Below are positions 1 through 7,606 of a DNA stretch of 12,246 nt, one piece after another. The notes beneath the pieces were generated by a model. It worked only from the letters and a program-made list of their open reading frames with translations. It had not been told where the DNA came from and made no database searches. This DNA comes from an uncultured Corynebacterium sp. Lineage in GTDB: Bacteria; Actinomycetota; Actinomycetes; Mycobacteriales; Mycobacteriaceae. Position numbers and translations under genes: made by a program. The stretch covers positions 1-12,246 of the forward strand of contig CAJZGD010000050.1 of NCBI GenBank assembly GCA_915275065.1, given 5' to 3'. The number at the start of each line of letters is the position of its first letter. Position 1 is the first letter of the stretch.

Positions 1-2331
1 CTGGTGTTGGGCCGGGTGGCTGCCATTGAGGAGTTGACGGAGTTTAAGAAACCGATCCGCTACTGCCAGGTGCTGGTGGGGCCGGATCAGGTGCAGAATA
101 TTATTTGTGGCGCCCAGAATTTTTCGGTGGGTGACATTGTGGTGGTGGCATTGCCGGGGACGGTGCTGCCGGGTGGCTTCGAGATTTCGGCGCGACAGAC
201 GTATGGTCGCGTGTCGGAGGGCATGATTTGTTCCGCGGTGGAGTTGGGGCTCGCCACCAGGTCGTCGGGTATTCTCACGCTGGATTCGGGGGAGCCGGGT
301 GCGGATGCTCGGGAGGTGTTGGGCCTGGATGACACGGTTTTTGATGTGAATATCACCCCGGATCGCGGCTATGCGTTGTCGGCCCGGGGGTTGTCTCGGG
401 AATTGGCGTCTGGGTTTGGGCTGTCGGCGGCCTACCAGGATCCGGCGTTGGCGGAGTTTCCGCAGGTGCCGCAGCCAACATCGAAGCTTATTGGCGTGGA
501 GTTGCGGCCGGAGACGAAGGCGAAGCGGTTTGGGGTGCGTCGGGTAAGCGGCATTGATCCTAAGGCCACGACGCCGTGGTGGTTGCAGCGGGAGTTGTTG
601 CTTTCCGGCCAGCAGCCGGTGAATCCGGCGACGGATGTGACGAATTATGTGATGTTGGCGTTGGGTCAGCCGATGCATGCGTTTGATGCCGAGAAGATCA
701 GCGGTGATTTGGTGGTGCGGTTGGCCCAGCCGGGTGAGCAGCTGGAAACCCTGGATCATGTTGTGCGCAAGCTAGATCCTGAAGATGTGGTGATTTGTGA
801 CGATGCCGGCATCCAGTCGTTGGCGGCCGTGATGGGGGGCGTGTCGTCGGAGATTTCTGCTGACACCACGGACGTGTATTTTGAGGCCGCCACGTGGGAT
901 CCTATTGTGACGGCCCGGTCGTCGCGGCGTCATAAGTTGAGTTCGGAGGCGTCGCGGCGGTTTGAGCGGGGCGTGGATCCAGTATTGGTGGAGGTCGCCT
1001 TGGATATGGCCTGCGCGTTGTTGCAGGATATTGCGGGTGGCACCATTTCCACGGGCCGCACCGTGATGGGGGAGGTGCCGGTGATGCCCACGATTCGGAT
1101 GGCGGTGTCGCGTCCGGGCCAGATTGCCGGGGTGGATTATGCCCCGGAGACGGTGGTCGGCCGGCTGCGCGAGGTGGGATGTAAGGTCACGGAACATGAC
1201 GGCATGCTGGATGTGGTTCCGCCGACGTGGCGCCCGGATTTGACCGAGGATGCGGATCTGGTGGAGGAGGTGCTGCGCCTGGAGGGGTTGGCGGATATTC
1301 CCGCGATTGTGCCGACCGTGTCGGTGGGTAAGGGGTTGACTCCGGCCCAGAAGCGGCGGCGTGCCATTGGGCATGCGTTGGCTTATGGCGGTTATGTGGA
1401 GATTTTGCCGACCCCGTTTATTCGGCAGGACACGTTTGATACGTGGGGGTTGGCGGCCGAGGATGAGCGTCGTAACGCGGTGGCGGTGCGTAACCCGTTG
1501 GATGCGGATTACGCCATTGTGGGCACAACGTTATTGCCGTCCATGTTGGAGGCTGTGGCGCGGAATGTGGCGCGGGGCATGACGAATTTGTCGTTGTTTG
1601 GCCAGCAGCAGGTGTCGGTGGTGCAGGGCGCGGGCATGTCGCCGATGCTGTCGGTGGCGCAGCGGCCGTCGGATGCGGAGATTGCTGGGTTATTGTCGAC
1701 ATTGCCGTACCAGCCGTTGCATGTGGCGACCGTGGGCACTGGTTTGATTGAGTTTTCGGGCCCGTGGGGTGAGGGTCGGGAGTATTCGTATGCGGATGCG
1801 ATCGAGTCTGCGAAGCTGGTGGCGCGGGCCGCCGGGGTGTCGTTGACGGTGGAGAATGCGGAGTATTTGCCGTGGCATCCGGGCCGGTGTGCCGCATTGC
1901 TGGTGGATGGTGTCGTGGTGGGGCATGCCGGTGAGTTGCATCCGCAGGTTGTGGAGCGGTTGGGTTTGCCCAAGCGCACGTGCGCCATGGAGCTCAATGT
2001 GTCGGCGTTGCCGCTCACGCAGGTGTTGCCGGCGCCGGTGCTGTCGGCGTTTCCGACGGTGAAGCAGGATTTGGCGTTGGTGGTGCCGGAGGATGTGCCG
2101 GCCGAGACGGTGCGGCAGACCATTATTGCTGGTGGCGGCGACTTGTTGGAAACCGTTGAGCTTTTCGACGTGTACCGCTCGGCAGGGTTGGGGGCCGACG
2201 TGAAATCGTTGGCCTTTGCCCTGGTGTTCCGGGCCCCAGATCGGACCTTGACGGATGAGGAGTGCTCGGTGGGCCGGTTGGCTGCCGCGGAGTTGGCGGC
2301 GGAGCGGTTCGGCGCCTACATGCGTGCATAA
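1..2331 (+). CDS. pheT: Phenylalanine--tRNA ligase beta subunit, 5'-truncated by the window edge
   Basis: This is the beta chain of the alpha2-beta2 phenylalanyl-tRNA synthetase, which charges tRNA-Phe in the cytoplasm together with PheS. The frame is open from the first base, so the true start lies outside the window. About 776 residues are present against roughly 830 in actinobacterial PheT, so about 50 N-terminal residues are missing. The GTG at position 4 is an internal codon, not a start. Visible domains in order are: the OB-fold tRNA-binding domain (about residues 1-105, GRVAAIEEL and NIICGAQNF); the B3/B4 region after VFDVNITPDRGYALSARGL (about 115-340, including QPMHAFDAEKI); the B5 domain (about 363-433); the catalytic-like core with PLDADYAIVGTTLLPSML; and the C-terminal anticodon-binding FDX-ACB domain (about 678-776, FPTVKQDLALVV and RTLTDEE). 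The frame is intact to the TAA stop. PheS is expected just upstream. Wobble positions are strongly G-rich compared with the later arg genes. Confidence 0.97.
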   Translation: MVLGRVAAIEELTEFKKPIRYCQVLVGPDQVQNIICGAQNFSVGDIVVVALPGTVLPGGFEISARQTYGRVSEGMICSAVELGLATRSSGILTLDSGEPGADAREVLGLDDTVFDVNITPDRGYALSARGLSRELASGFGLSAAYQDPALAEFPQVPQPTSKLIGVELRPETKAKRFGVRRVSGIDPKATTPWWLQRELLLSGQQPVNPATDVTNYVMLALGQPMHAFDAEKISGDLVVRLAQPGEQLETLDHVVRKLDPEDVVICDDAGIQSLAAVMGGVSSEISADTTDVYFEAATWDPIVTARSSRRHKLSSEASRRFERGVDPVLVEVALDMACALLQDIAGGTISTGRTVMGEVPVMPTIRMAVSRPGQIAGVDYAPETVVGRLREVGCKVTEHDGMLDVVPPTWRPDLTEDADLVEEVLRLEGLADIPAIVPTVSVGKGLTPAQKRRRAIGHALAYGGYVEILPTPFIRQDTFDTWGLAAEDERRNAVAVRNPLDADYAIVGTTLLPSMLEAVARNVARGMTNLSLFGQQQVSVVQGAGMSPMLSVAQRPSDAEIAGLLSTLPYQPLHVATVGTGLIEFSGPWGEGREYSYADAIESAKLVARAAGVSLTVENAEYLPWHPGRCAALLVDGVVVGHAGELHPQVVERLGLPKRTCAMELNVSALPLTQVLPAPVLSAFPTVKQDLALVVPEDVPAETVRQTIIAGGGDLLETVELFDVYRSAGLGADVKSLAFALVFRAPDRTLTDEECSVGRLAAAELAAERFGAYMRA

Positions 2332-2337
2332 ATTGCA
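2325..2337. promoter_or_regulatory. Probable ArgR operator (ARG box) upstream of argC
   Basis: The 13 bases TGCATAAATTGCA form a near-palindrome with arms TGCAT and TTGCA around an A/T centre. They overlap the pheT stop codon and the predicted argC -35 box. TGCAT-type half-sites with A/T-rich centres are typical of actinobacterial arginine boxes. A weaker related half-site (AATTGC, 2349-2354) and a TGCAT at the argC start (2364-2368) could extend the site. Binding by ArgR would block RNA polymerase directly, which fits repression by arginine. The assignment rests on sequence form and on the argR gene downstream. No binding data are available here. Confidence 0.5.
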
Positions 2338-2360
2338 AGTTTCCGAATAATTGCTATGCT
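2333..2360 (+). promoter_or_regulatory. Predicted sigma70-type promoter of the arg operon
   Basis: A -35 element TTGCAA (2333-2338) and a -10 element TATGCT (2355-2360) are separated by 16 bases. Both are close to the housekeeping consensus. The predicted transcription start, about 7 bases after the -10, falls on or next to the A of the argC ATG at 2367. There is no Shine-Dalgarno-like purine run at a useful distance before that ATG. Together these suggest a leaderless argC mRNA, a common arrangement in corynebacteria and mycobacteria. No terminator is visible between pheT and this promoter, so some read-through from pheT is possible. Confidence 0.6.
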
Positions 2361-2366
2361 GGGTGC

Positions 2367-3395
2367 ATGACAATTAACGTAGCTGTCGCCGGGGCCTCCG
2401 GCTATGCTGGCAGCGAAATTCTCCGCCTGATTTCCGCGCACCCGGACGTAGAGATCGGTGCGCTGACCGGCGCCACCACCGCGGGCCAGTCCGTGGCCGA
2501 GCTCATGCCGCATTTGGTGAGCTTGGCGGACCGCACGATTGAGCCCACCACCACGGATATTCTAGCCGGCCATGATGTGGTTTTCTTGGGGTTGCCGCAT
2601 GGGCATTCCGCCGAAATCGCCCGAAATTTGGGTGATGATGTGCTGGTGATTGACTGTGCCGCCGATTTCCGCTTGACGGATTCCCATGATTGGGAAAAAT
2701 TTTATGGCGGGGAACACGCCGGCAGCTGGCCTTATGGGCTGCCGGAATTACCTGGTCAGCGCAGTAAACTGCGGGGGGCGAACCGGATTGCAGTGCCTGG
2801 TTGTTTCCCCACCGGCGCCACCTTAGCCATGTTGCCGGCGGTGGTGCATGATTTGGTGCACCCAGATCTGCAATTTGTGTCCATCACGGGCACCTCGGGT
2901 GCGGGGAAGAAAGCCAGCGTGGGCCTATTGGGTTCGGAGGTGATGGGTAACCTGCGGGCCTATAATACCGCTGGTAAACACCGCCATAACCCGGAGATTC
3001 GCCAAAACCTGGGCGCGTATTCGACGGTGCCGGTGACGGTGAGTTTTACTCCGGTATTGGCACCGCTGTCGCGGGGAATCTTGACCACGGCCACGGCGCC
3101 GTTGGTTGCCGGGGTGACCGCGGAACAGGCCTACGCCACCTATGCGGAATTTTATGCAGAAGAACAATTTGTATCGGTGTTGCCGGGGGATCAGCAGCCG
3201 CAAACCAAGAGCGTCGTGGGGGCGAACATGTGCCAGCTCCAGGTGGAGGTCGACGAGGCTGCCGGCCGCCTGGTGGTGGTGAGCGCCATCGACAACCTGG
3301 TCAAGGGCACGGCCGGCGCCGCGGTGCAGTGCATGAATATTGCGCTGGGGTTGGATGAGGCTGCCGGTTTGGCCATCAATGGGGTGGCGCCATGA
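2367..3395 (+). CDS. argC: N-acetyl-gamma-glutamyl-phosphate reductase
   Basis: ArgC reduces N-acetylglutamyl phosphate with NADPH to N-acetylglutamate semialdehyde, the third step of arginine synthesis in the cytoplasm. The 342-residue product opens with the Rossmann glycine motif VAGASGYAGSE (about residues 7-17). It has LGLPHG (about 74-79) and the catalytic cysteine in VPGCFPTGA (Cys146), followed by the conserved SGAGKKAS segment and KHRHNPE (204-210), which supplies a histidine expected in the active site. The C-terminal DNLVKGTAGAAVQCMN is characteristic of the family. I chose the ATG at 2367 because homology begins at MTINVAVAGASG and it coincides with the predicted transcription start. 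A longer reading frame from 2262 would extend back into pheT and adds only unrelated residues. It is the first gene of the arg operon, and its TGA overlaps the argJ start. Confidence 0.97.
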   Translation: MTINVAVAGASGYAGSEILRLISAHPDVEIGALTGATTAGQSVAELMPHLVSLADRTIEPTTTDILAGHDVVFLGLPHGHSAEIARNLGDDVLVIDCAADFRLTDSHDWEKFYGGEHAGSWPYGLPELPGQRSKLRGANRIAVPGCFPTGATLAMLPAVVHDLVHPDLQFVSITGTSGAGKKASVGLLGSEVMGNLRAYNTAGKHRHNPEIRQNLGAYSTVPVTVSFTPVLAPLSRGILTTATAPLVAGVTAEQAYATYAEFYAEEQFVSVLPGDQQPQTKSVVGANMCQLQVEVDEAAGRLVVVSAIDNLVKGTAGAAVQCMNIALGLDEAAGLAINGVAP

Positions 3396-4534
3396 TTCCA
3401 GGTTTCGTTGCCGCGGCGGTGACCGCGGGCATTAAACCATCGGGGAAGCCGGACATGGCGTTGGTGGTCAATACCGGGCCGGAGTTCGTTGCGGCTGGCG
3501 TGTTTACCCGGAACCGGGTGGTGGCATCACCGGTGAAATTGACCCGGAAGGCCGTGGCGGATGGCCGGCTTGCGGCGGTGGTTTATAATTCCGGCAACGC
3601 CAATGCCTGCAATGGGGCGCGGGGGGATGCGGACGCCGCAGCCGTGGTACAGCGGGTGGCGGATGCCATTGGTTGCGAGGCGGCGGATGTAGCCGCCTGC
3701 TCCACCGGGCTCATCGGGGAGCAGCTGCCCCTGGACCTGATGCTCAATGCGATCGACCCGCTGGTTGCTGGCCTGGGAGATCACGCTGATGCGGCGGCGG
3801 AAGCCATCATGACCACGGATACGGTGCCGAAAACCACCATGGTGACGCACGCCGGCGGCTGGTCGCTGGCCGGCATGGGGAAGGGGGTGGGGATGATGGC
3901 CCCGTCGCTCGCCACAATGCTGGTGTGCCTCACCACCGATGCGTCGATCACCCCGGAAATGGCGGATGCCGCGCTGCGGCAGGCCACCGCAGTCACCTTT
4001 GACCGCCTGGACATTGACGGGTCTACCTCCACAAACGACACCGTGTTGTTGCTGGCGTCGGGGGCGTCGGGGATCACCCCAACCCAGCAGGAATTAGACG
4101 AGGTGGTTCGGGAGGCCTGCACGGATTTGGCCCGGCAGATGCAGGCAGATGCCGAGGGCGTGACCAAGCGGGTCACCGTCACCGTTACCGGCACCACCAC
4201 CGATGACATGGCGCTGAATGCTGCCCGGACGATTGCGCGGGATAACCTGTTTCAGTGCGCCATGTTCGGTTCGGACCCCAATTGGGGTCGCACCCTTGCC
4301 GCGGTGGGCATGGCCGATGCCGACATGGATCCGGAAAAAATCTCGGTGTATTTCAATAATCAAGCCGTGTGCATTGACTCGTGCGGAGCCCCAGGGGCGC
4401 GAGACGTGGACCTAACCGGTGTGGATATTGATGTGGTGGTCGACCTAGGCACCGGCGGTCCCGGTCAAGCCACGATTCGAACTACTGATCTGTCATTAGG
4501 CTACGTCGAATTCAATTCCGCCTATTCTACCTAG
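3392..4534 (+). CDS. argJ: Glutamate N-acetyltransferase / ornithine acetyltransferase
   Basis: ArgJ moves the acetyl group from N-acetylornithine to glutamate, releasing ornithine and regenerating N-acetylglutamate (the acetyl cycle). The 380-residue precursor has the features of this Ntn-like family: YNSGNANACNG (65-75), the oxyanion-hole segment CSTGLIGE (103-110), and KGVGMMAPSLATML. In that motif Thr175, after Ala174, is the expected nucleophile and self-cleavage point, giving an alpha chain 1-174 and a beta chain 175-380. SDPNWGRTLAAVG and a C-terminal asparagine/serine-containing segment complete the active site. The ATG overlaps the argC TGA by 4 bases (ATGA), so the two are probably translationally coupled; a GGGG run lies just upstream. 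Some ArgJ enzymes also make N-acetylglutamate from acetyl-CoA, and others, reported for C. glutamicum, do not. Sequence reading cannot decide which applies. Confidence 0.96.
   Translation: MIPGFVAAAVTAGIKPSGKPDMALVVNTGPEFVAAGVFTRNRVVASPVKLTRKAVADGRLAAVVYNSGNANACNGARGDADAAAVVQRVADAIGCEAADVAACSTGLIGEQLPLDLMLNAIDPLVAGLGDHADAAAEAIMTTDTVPKTTMVTHAGGWSLAGMGKGVGMMAPSLATMLVCLTTDASITPEMADAALRQATAVTFDRLDIDGSTSTNDTVLLLASGASGITPTQQELDEVVREACTDLARQMQADAEGVTKRVTVTVTGTTTDDMALNAARTIARDNLFQCAMFGSDPNWGRTLAAVGMADADMDPEKISVYFNNQAVCIDSCGAPGARDVDLTGVDIDVVVDLGTGGPGQATIRTTDLSLGYVEFNSAYST
4508..4528 (+). promoter_or_regulatory. Possible internal promoter/operator upstream of argB
   Basis: A perfect 5+1+5 inverted repeat, GAATT-C-AATTC (4508-4518), lies just before a -10-like TATTCT (4523-4528), all within the last codons of argJ. 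A convincing -35 is not visible, although this element is often weak in corynebacteria. The arms resemble the TGAAT/ATTCA halves of the E. coli ARG box, but the spacing is much shorter. In C. glutamicum the region upstream of argB has been reported as a regulator-binding region, which makes the site worth noting. It may be only a coding coincidence. Confidence 0.2.
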
Positions 4535-4550
4535 GAAAGAAGCGATCATA

Positions 4551-5483
4551 ATGAGGTATATGACCCCTCAAAAACGTGCACAAGTTCTGGTGGAGGCGTT
4601 GCCTTGGCTCCAGCATCTCAACAATAAGATCGTGGTGGTGAAGTACGGCGGTAATGCCATGATCGACAATGAGCTCAAGGCCGCCTTTGCCGCAGACATG
4701 GCGTTCCTGCGCACCGTTGGCGTGAAACCCGTGGTGGTGCATGGTGGCGGACCCCAAATCACCGCCATGTTGGACCGACTGGGCCTTGAAGGGGAGTTCA
4801 AAGGCGGTTTCCGGGTCACCACACCGGAGGTCATGGAGGTTGTCCGCATGGTGCTATTCGGCCAGGTTGGTCGCGACCTGGTGGGGCTCATTAATAATCA
4901 TGGCCCCTACGCAGTGGGCACCTCAGGGGAGGACGCCGGCCTGTTTCAGGCGGAAAAACGCCTGGTAGAGGTTGATGGGGAGCTCACCGATATTGGCTTG
5001 GTGGGGGAGATCGTGAATGTGGACGCGAGTAGCCTCATGGACATCATTGATGCCGGCCGCATTCCTGTGGTCTCTACTATCGCCCCCGGTTTCGATGATG
5101 GTGAGGTTTATAACGTGAACGCGGATACCGCTGCCGGGGCCCTGGCGGTTGCCTTGGGCGCCGAGCGGCTACTGATCCTCACCGATGTCGAGGGGTTGTA
5201 CGCCAATTGGCCGGACAAGACTTCGCTCATTTCCCAAACCTCCGTGAGTGAGCTGGCGGAATTATTGCCGCAGCTCGACACCGGAATGATTCCAAAAATG
5301 GAGTCCTGTCTGCGGGCGGTGGAGCATGGGGTTCGGGCGGCCCACGTGATTGACGGTCGGGTGGGGCATTCCGTGCTGCTGGAGCTGCTTACCGCCGGCG
5401 GTATTGGCACCATGGTGGTGCCGGACGATGTGGTGGCCGATCCCGCCAGCCCCACGATTTATCGCAATGAAGGAGACGAATAA
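4551..5483 (+). CDS. argB: Acetylglutamate kinase
   Basis: ArgB phosphorylates N-acetylglutamate with ATP to N-acetylglutamyl phosphate. It is the usual point of arginine feedback inhibition in organisms using the acetyl cycle. The 310-residue protein has the amino acid kinase fold: KYGGNAM (31-37, phosphate-binding), VVHGGGPQI (62-70, glycine-rich loop), GFRVTTPEVM (86-95, substrate site), NVNADTAAGALA (188-199, with Asp192 as the expected catalytic organiser) and GMIPKM (245-250, with Lys249 for transition-state charge). An N-terminal segment of about 25 residues before the first beta strand, predicted helical, is the feature linked to hexameric, arginine-sensitive kinases, so feedback inhibition is likely. 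I chose the ATG at 4551 because AGGAAAG (4533-4539) lies 11 bases upstream. The in-frame ATG at 4560 would be about 20 bases from it. The stop codon shares one base with the argD start. Confidence 0.97.
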   Translation: MRYMTPQKRAQVLVEALPWLQHLNNKIVVVKYGGNAMIDNELKAAFAADMAFLRTVGVKPVVVHGGGPQITAMLDRLGLEGEFKGGFRVTTPEVMEVVRMVLFGQVGRDLVGLINNHGPYAVGTSGEDAGLFQAEKRLVEVDGELTDIGLVGEIVNVDASSLMDIIDAGRIPVVSTIAPGFDDGEVYNVNADTAAGALAVALGAERLLILTDVEGLYANWPDKTSLISQTSVSELAELLPQLDTGMIPKMESCLRAVEHGVRAAHVIDGRVGHSVLLELLTAGGIGTMVVPDDVVADPASPTIYRNEGDE

Positions 5484-6640
5484 TGTCAACCTGGCCTGAC
5501 GTAATAATGAACACCTATGGCACCCCGGCCATCACCCTGGTCAGCGGTGCCGGTGCCGAGGTTACCGACTCCGAGGGGCGAACCCACATTGATCTGTTGG
5601 CGGGTATTGCGGTGAACGCCTTGGGGCACGGTCATCCGGCGGTGGTGCAGGCGGTATCCGAGCAGATTGCCACCCTGGGGCATGTTTCTAACCTGTACGC
5701 CTCCCAGCCGGTCATTGATGTGGCGGCTGGCCTCATCGACCGGTTTGGCGACCCGGATGCCCGGGTGTTTTTCTGTAATTCCGGCACCGAGGCCAACGAG
5801 GCTGCGTTTAAAATTGCTCGCGCCACCGGCCGGAGTCGAATCCTTGCCGCTGAGCATGGGTTCCACGGCCGCACGATGGGGGCGCTGGCAGTCACCGGCC
5901 AGCCCGACAAGCGGAAAAAATTCGAGCCCATGCCCGCGGGCGTCGAATACTACACCTACGGTGACATTGAAAGCTTCCCACCGCTTGACGACGACGTGGC
6001 AGCCATCTTCCTGGAGCCCATTCAGGGCGAAACCGGCGTGGTGCCCGCCCCCGATGGTTTCCTTGCCCAGGTACGTCAGCTGTGCGACGAGCATGGCATC
6101 CTCATGATCTGCGACGAGGTGCAAACTGGGGTTGGTCGCACCGGTGAGTTTTTCGCGTTCCAACACGACAATGTTCGCCCCGACGTGGTCACCATGGCCA
6201 AGGGGCTCGGTGGTGGCCTCCCCATGGGGGCGTGCATCGCCGCGGGCAAGGCCGCCAAGCTTCTCCAACCTGGGGACCACGGCTGTACCTTTGGTGGAAA
6301 TCCGGTGACCTGTGCCGCCGCCCGGGTGGTCCTGGACGTCGTCGATAAGCAATTCCTGGCGGAGGTCACGCGCAAAGGGGAGCTGTTGCGTCAAGAACTG
6401 CTCAAATTACCCCAGGTTGAGTCGGTGCGGGGTCGGGGCTTGATGCTTGGGGTGGTGCTGCGGGAGCCCGTCGCAAAGCAAGCCGTGGCCGAGGCGCCGA
6501 ATTATGGAATCCTTATTAATGCCCCGCAACCTGATGTAGTGCGACTCACACCACCGCTTATTATTAGTGATGACCAGATCACCCAAGCGGTAGCACGCTT
6601 CGCTGACCTTCTTAAAGGAGTTTCCCACGATGACTACTAA
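5483..6640 (+). CDS. argD: Acetylornithine aminotransferase
   Basis: ArgD is a PLP-dependent class III aminotransferase that converts N-acetylglutamate semialdehyde and glutamate to N-acetylornithine and 2-oxoglutarate. The 385 residues match the usual family length. Visible motifs are NSGTEANEAAFKIAR (99-113, PLP phosphate binding), HGFHGRTMG (125-133), EPIQGETG (178-185), CDEVQTGVGRTGEFF (210-224, Asp211 contacting the pyridine nitrogen), and MAKGLGGGLPMGA (238-250) with Lys240 as the Schiff-base lysine. GCTFGGNPVTCAAA follows. The start ATG at 5483 sits in TAATG with the argB stop and has AGGAGA (5471-5476) 6 bases upstream. The 3' end overlaps argF by 11 bases. Related enzymes can also act in lysine synthesis on succinyl-diaminopimelate; the operon position favours the arginine role. 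Confidence 0.97.
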   Translation: MSTWPDVIMNTYGTPAITLVSGAGAEVTDSEGRTHIDLLAGIAVNALGHGHPAVVQAVSEQIATLGHVSNLYASQPVIDVAAGLIDRFGDPDARVFFCNSGTEANEAAFKIARATGRSRILAAEHGFHGRTMGALAVTGQPDKRKKFEPMPAGVEYYTYGDIESFPPLDDDVAAIFLEPIQGETGVVPAPDGFLAQVRQLCDEHGILMICDEVQTGVGRTGEFFAFQHDNVRPDVVTMAKGLGGGLPMGACIAAGKAAKLLQPGDHGCTFGGNPVTCAAARVVLDVVDKQFLAEVTRKGELLRQELLKLPQVESVRGRGLMLGVVLREPVAKQAVAEAPNYGILINAPQPDVVRLTPPLIISDDQITQAVARFADLLKGVSHDDY

Positions 6641-7592
6641 TGTGCGACATTTCCTCGCCGACGACCACCTCACCCCCGCCGAACAAGCCGAAGTGCTTAC
6701 CATGGCCGCGGAGCTCAAGCATGCGCGATTTGCCTCACAGCCGCTGAAAGGGCCGCAATCCGTGGCGGTGCTCTTTGATAAAACCTCCACACGCACCCGA
6801 TTTAGCTTTGCGACGGGCATCGCCGAGCTCGGCGGCAACGCCATCGTGGTCGAATCCGGCAAGACCCAAATGGGCAAAGGCGAAACCTACCAGGACACCG
6901 GGGCGCTCCTGTCGCGCATGGTATCGCTGATTGTGTGGCGCACCTTCGCTCACCAAAACCTGTGGGACATGGCCGAAACCTCGCAAGTGCCTATCATTAA
7001 CGCACTGTGCGATAGTTTCCACCCCTGTCAGGTGCTTGCCGACCTGCAAACCATTATCGAAAATTTATGCCCCAAACAGGGGCCCAGCGGGCTTCGGGGT
7101 CATAAAGCAGTCTATCTGGGCGATGGTCGCAATAATATGGCCAATTCCTACATGCTGGGCTTCGCTACCGCGGGCCTGGACATCAGCATCATTGCCCCCG
7201 CCGATTTCCAACCGGAACCCTATTTTGTGGAACGCGCCCGCACTCGGGCCTCGGAAACCGGTGCCACCATTACCGTCACTAGTGACATTAACGAGGTGGC
7301 CGGCGCCGACGTGGTCATCACGGATACTTGGGTGTCCATGGGCATGGAAAATGACGGTCTGGATCGGCGTACCCCATTCTTGCCCTACCAAGTAAACGAT
7401 GAAATAATGAGTAAAGCTAATAAAAACGCCATCTTTATGCATTGTTTACCGGCATATCGCGGTAGTGAAGTCACTGCCTCGGTGATTGACGGCCCACAAT
7501 CCGTAGTTTTCGACGAAGCCGAAAACCGGCTCCACGCCCAAAAGGCTTTGATGACGTGGCTACTGTGGAATCAGCCTAAACCAAATAAATAA
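6630..7592 (+). CDS. argF: Ornithine carbamoyltransferase, anabolic
   Basis: ArgF joins carbamoyl phosphate and ornithine to give citrulline. The 320-residue length is standard for the family, whose members usually act as trimers. The carbamoyl-phosphate loop STRTRFSF is at 53-60, with HPCQVLADL (131-139), LGDGRNNMANS (163-173), the ornithine-binding DTWVSMGME (232-240) and the catalytic HCLPAYRG (271-278, Cys272). These distinguish it from aspartate carbamoyltransferase. The start at 6630 lies inside the last codons of argD in another frame (11-base overlap) and has a strong AAAGGAG (6614-6620) 9 bases upstream. The location between argD and argR indicates the biosynthetic rather than the catabolic (arginine deiminase) enzyme. 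Carbamoyl phosphate synthetase genes are not in this window. Confidence 0.97.
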   Translation: MTTNVRHFLADDHLTPAEQAEVLTMAAELKHARFASQPLKGPQSVAVLFDKTSTRTRFSFATGIAELGGNAIVVESGKTQMGKGETYQDTGALLSRMVSLIVWRTFAHQNLWDMAETSQVPIINALCDSFHPCQVLADLQTIIENLCPKQGPSGLRGHKAVYLGDGRNNMANSYMLGFATAGLDISIIAPADFQPEPYFVERARTRASETGATITVTSDINEVAGADVVITDTWVSMGMENDGLDRRTPFLPYQVNDEIMSKANKNAIFMHCLPAYRGSEVTASVIDGPQSVVFDEAENRLHAQKALMTWLLWNQPKPNK

Positions 7593-7606
7593 TCGAAGGA
7601 GCGCCC

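Noticed and set aside
2262..2366. An upstream extension of argC beginning at 2262
   Set aside because: It would overlap pheT by 70 bases and add 35 residues unlike ArgC. The ATG at 2367 begins exactly where ArgC homology starts.
1690..2373. A 227-codon open frame on the - strand opposite the end of pheT and the argC promoter
   Set aside because: The translation is rich in Arg, His and Gln with no domain, as expected for a frame opposite G-rich wobble codons. It also crosses the pheT-argC control region.
5486..6394. A 302-codon open frame on the - strand opposite argD
   Set aside because: It is fully antisense to argD, which has an intact PLP-lysine motif and normal length. I see no recognisable family in the antisense translation.
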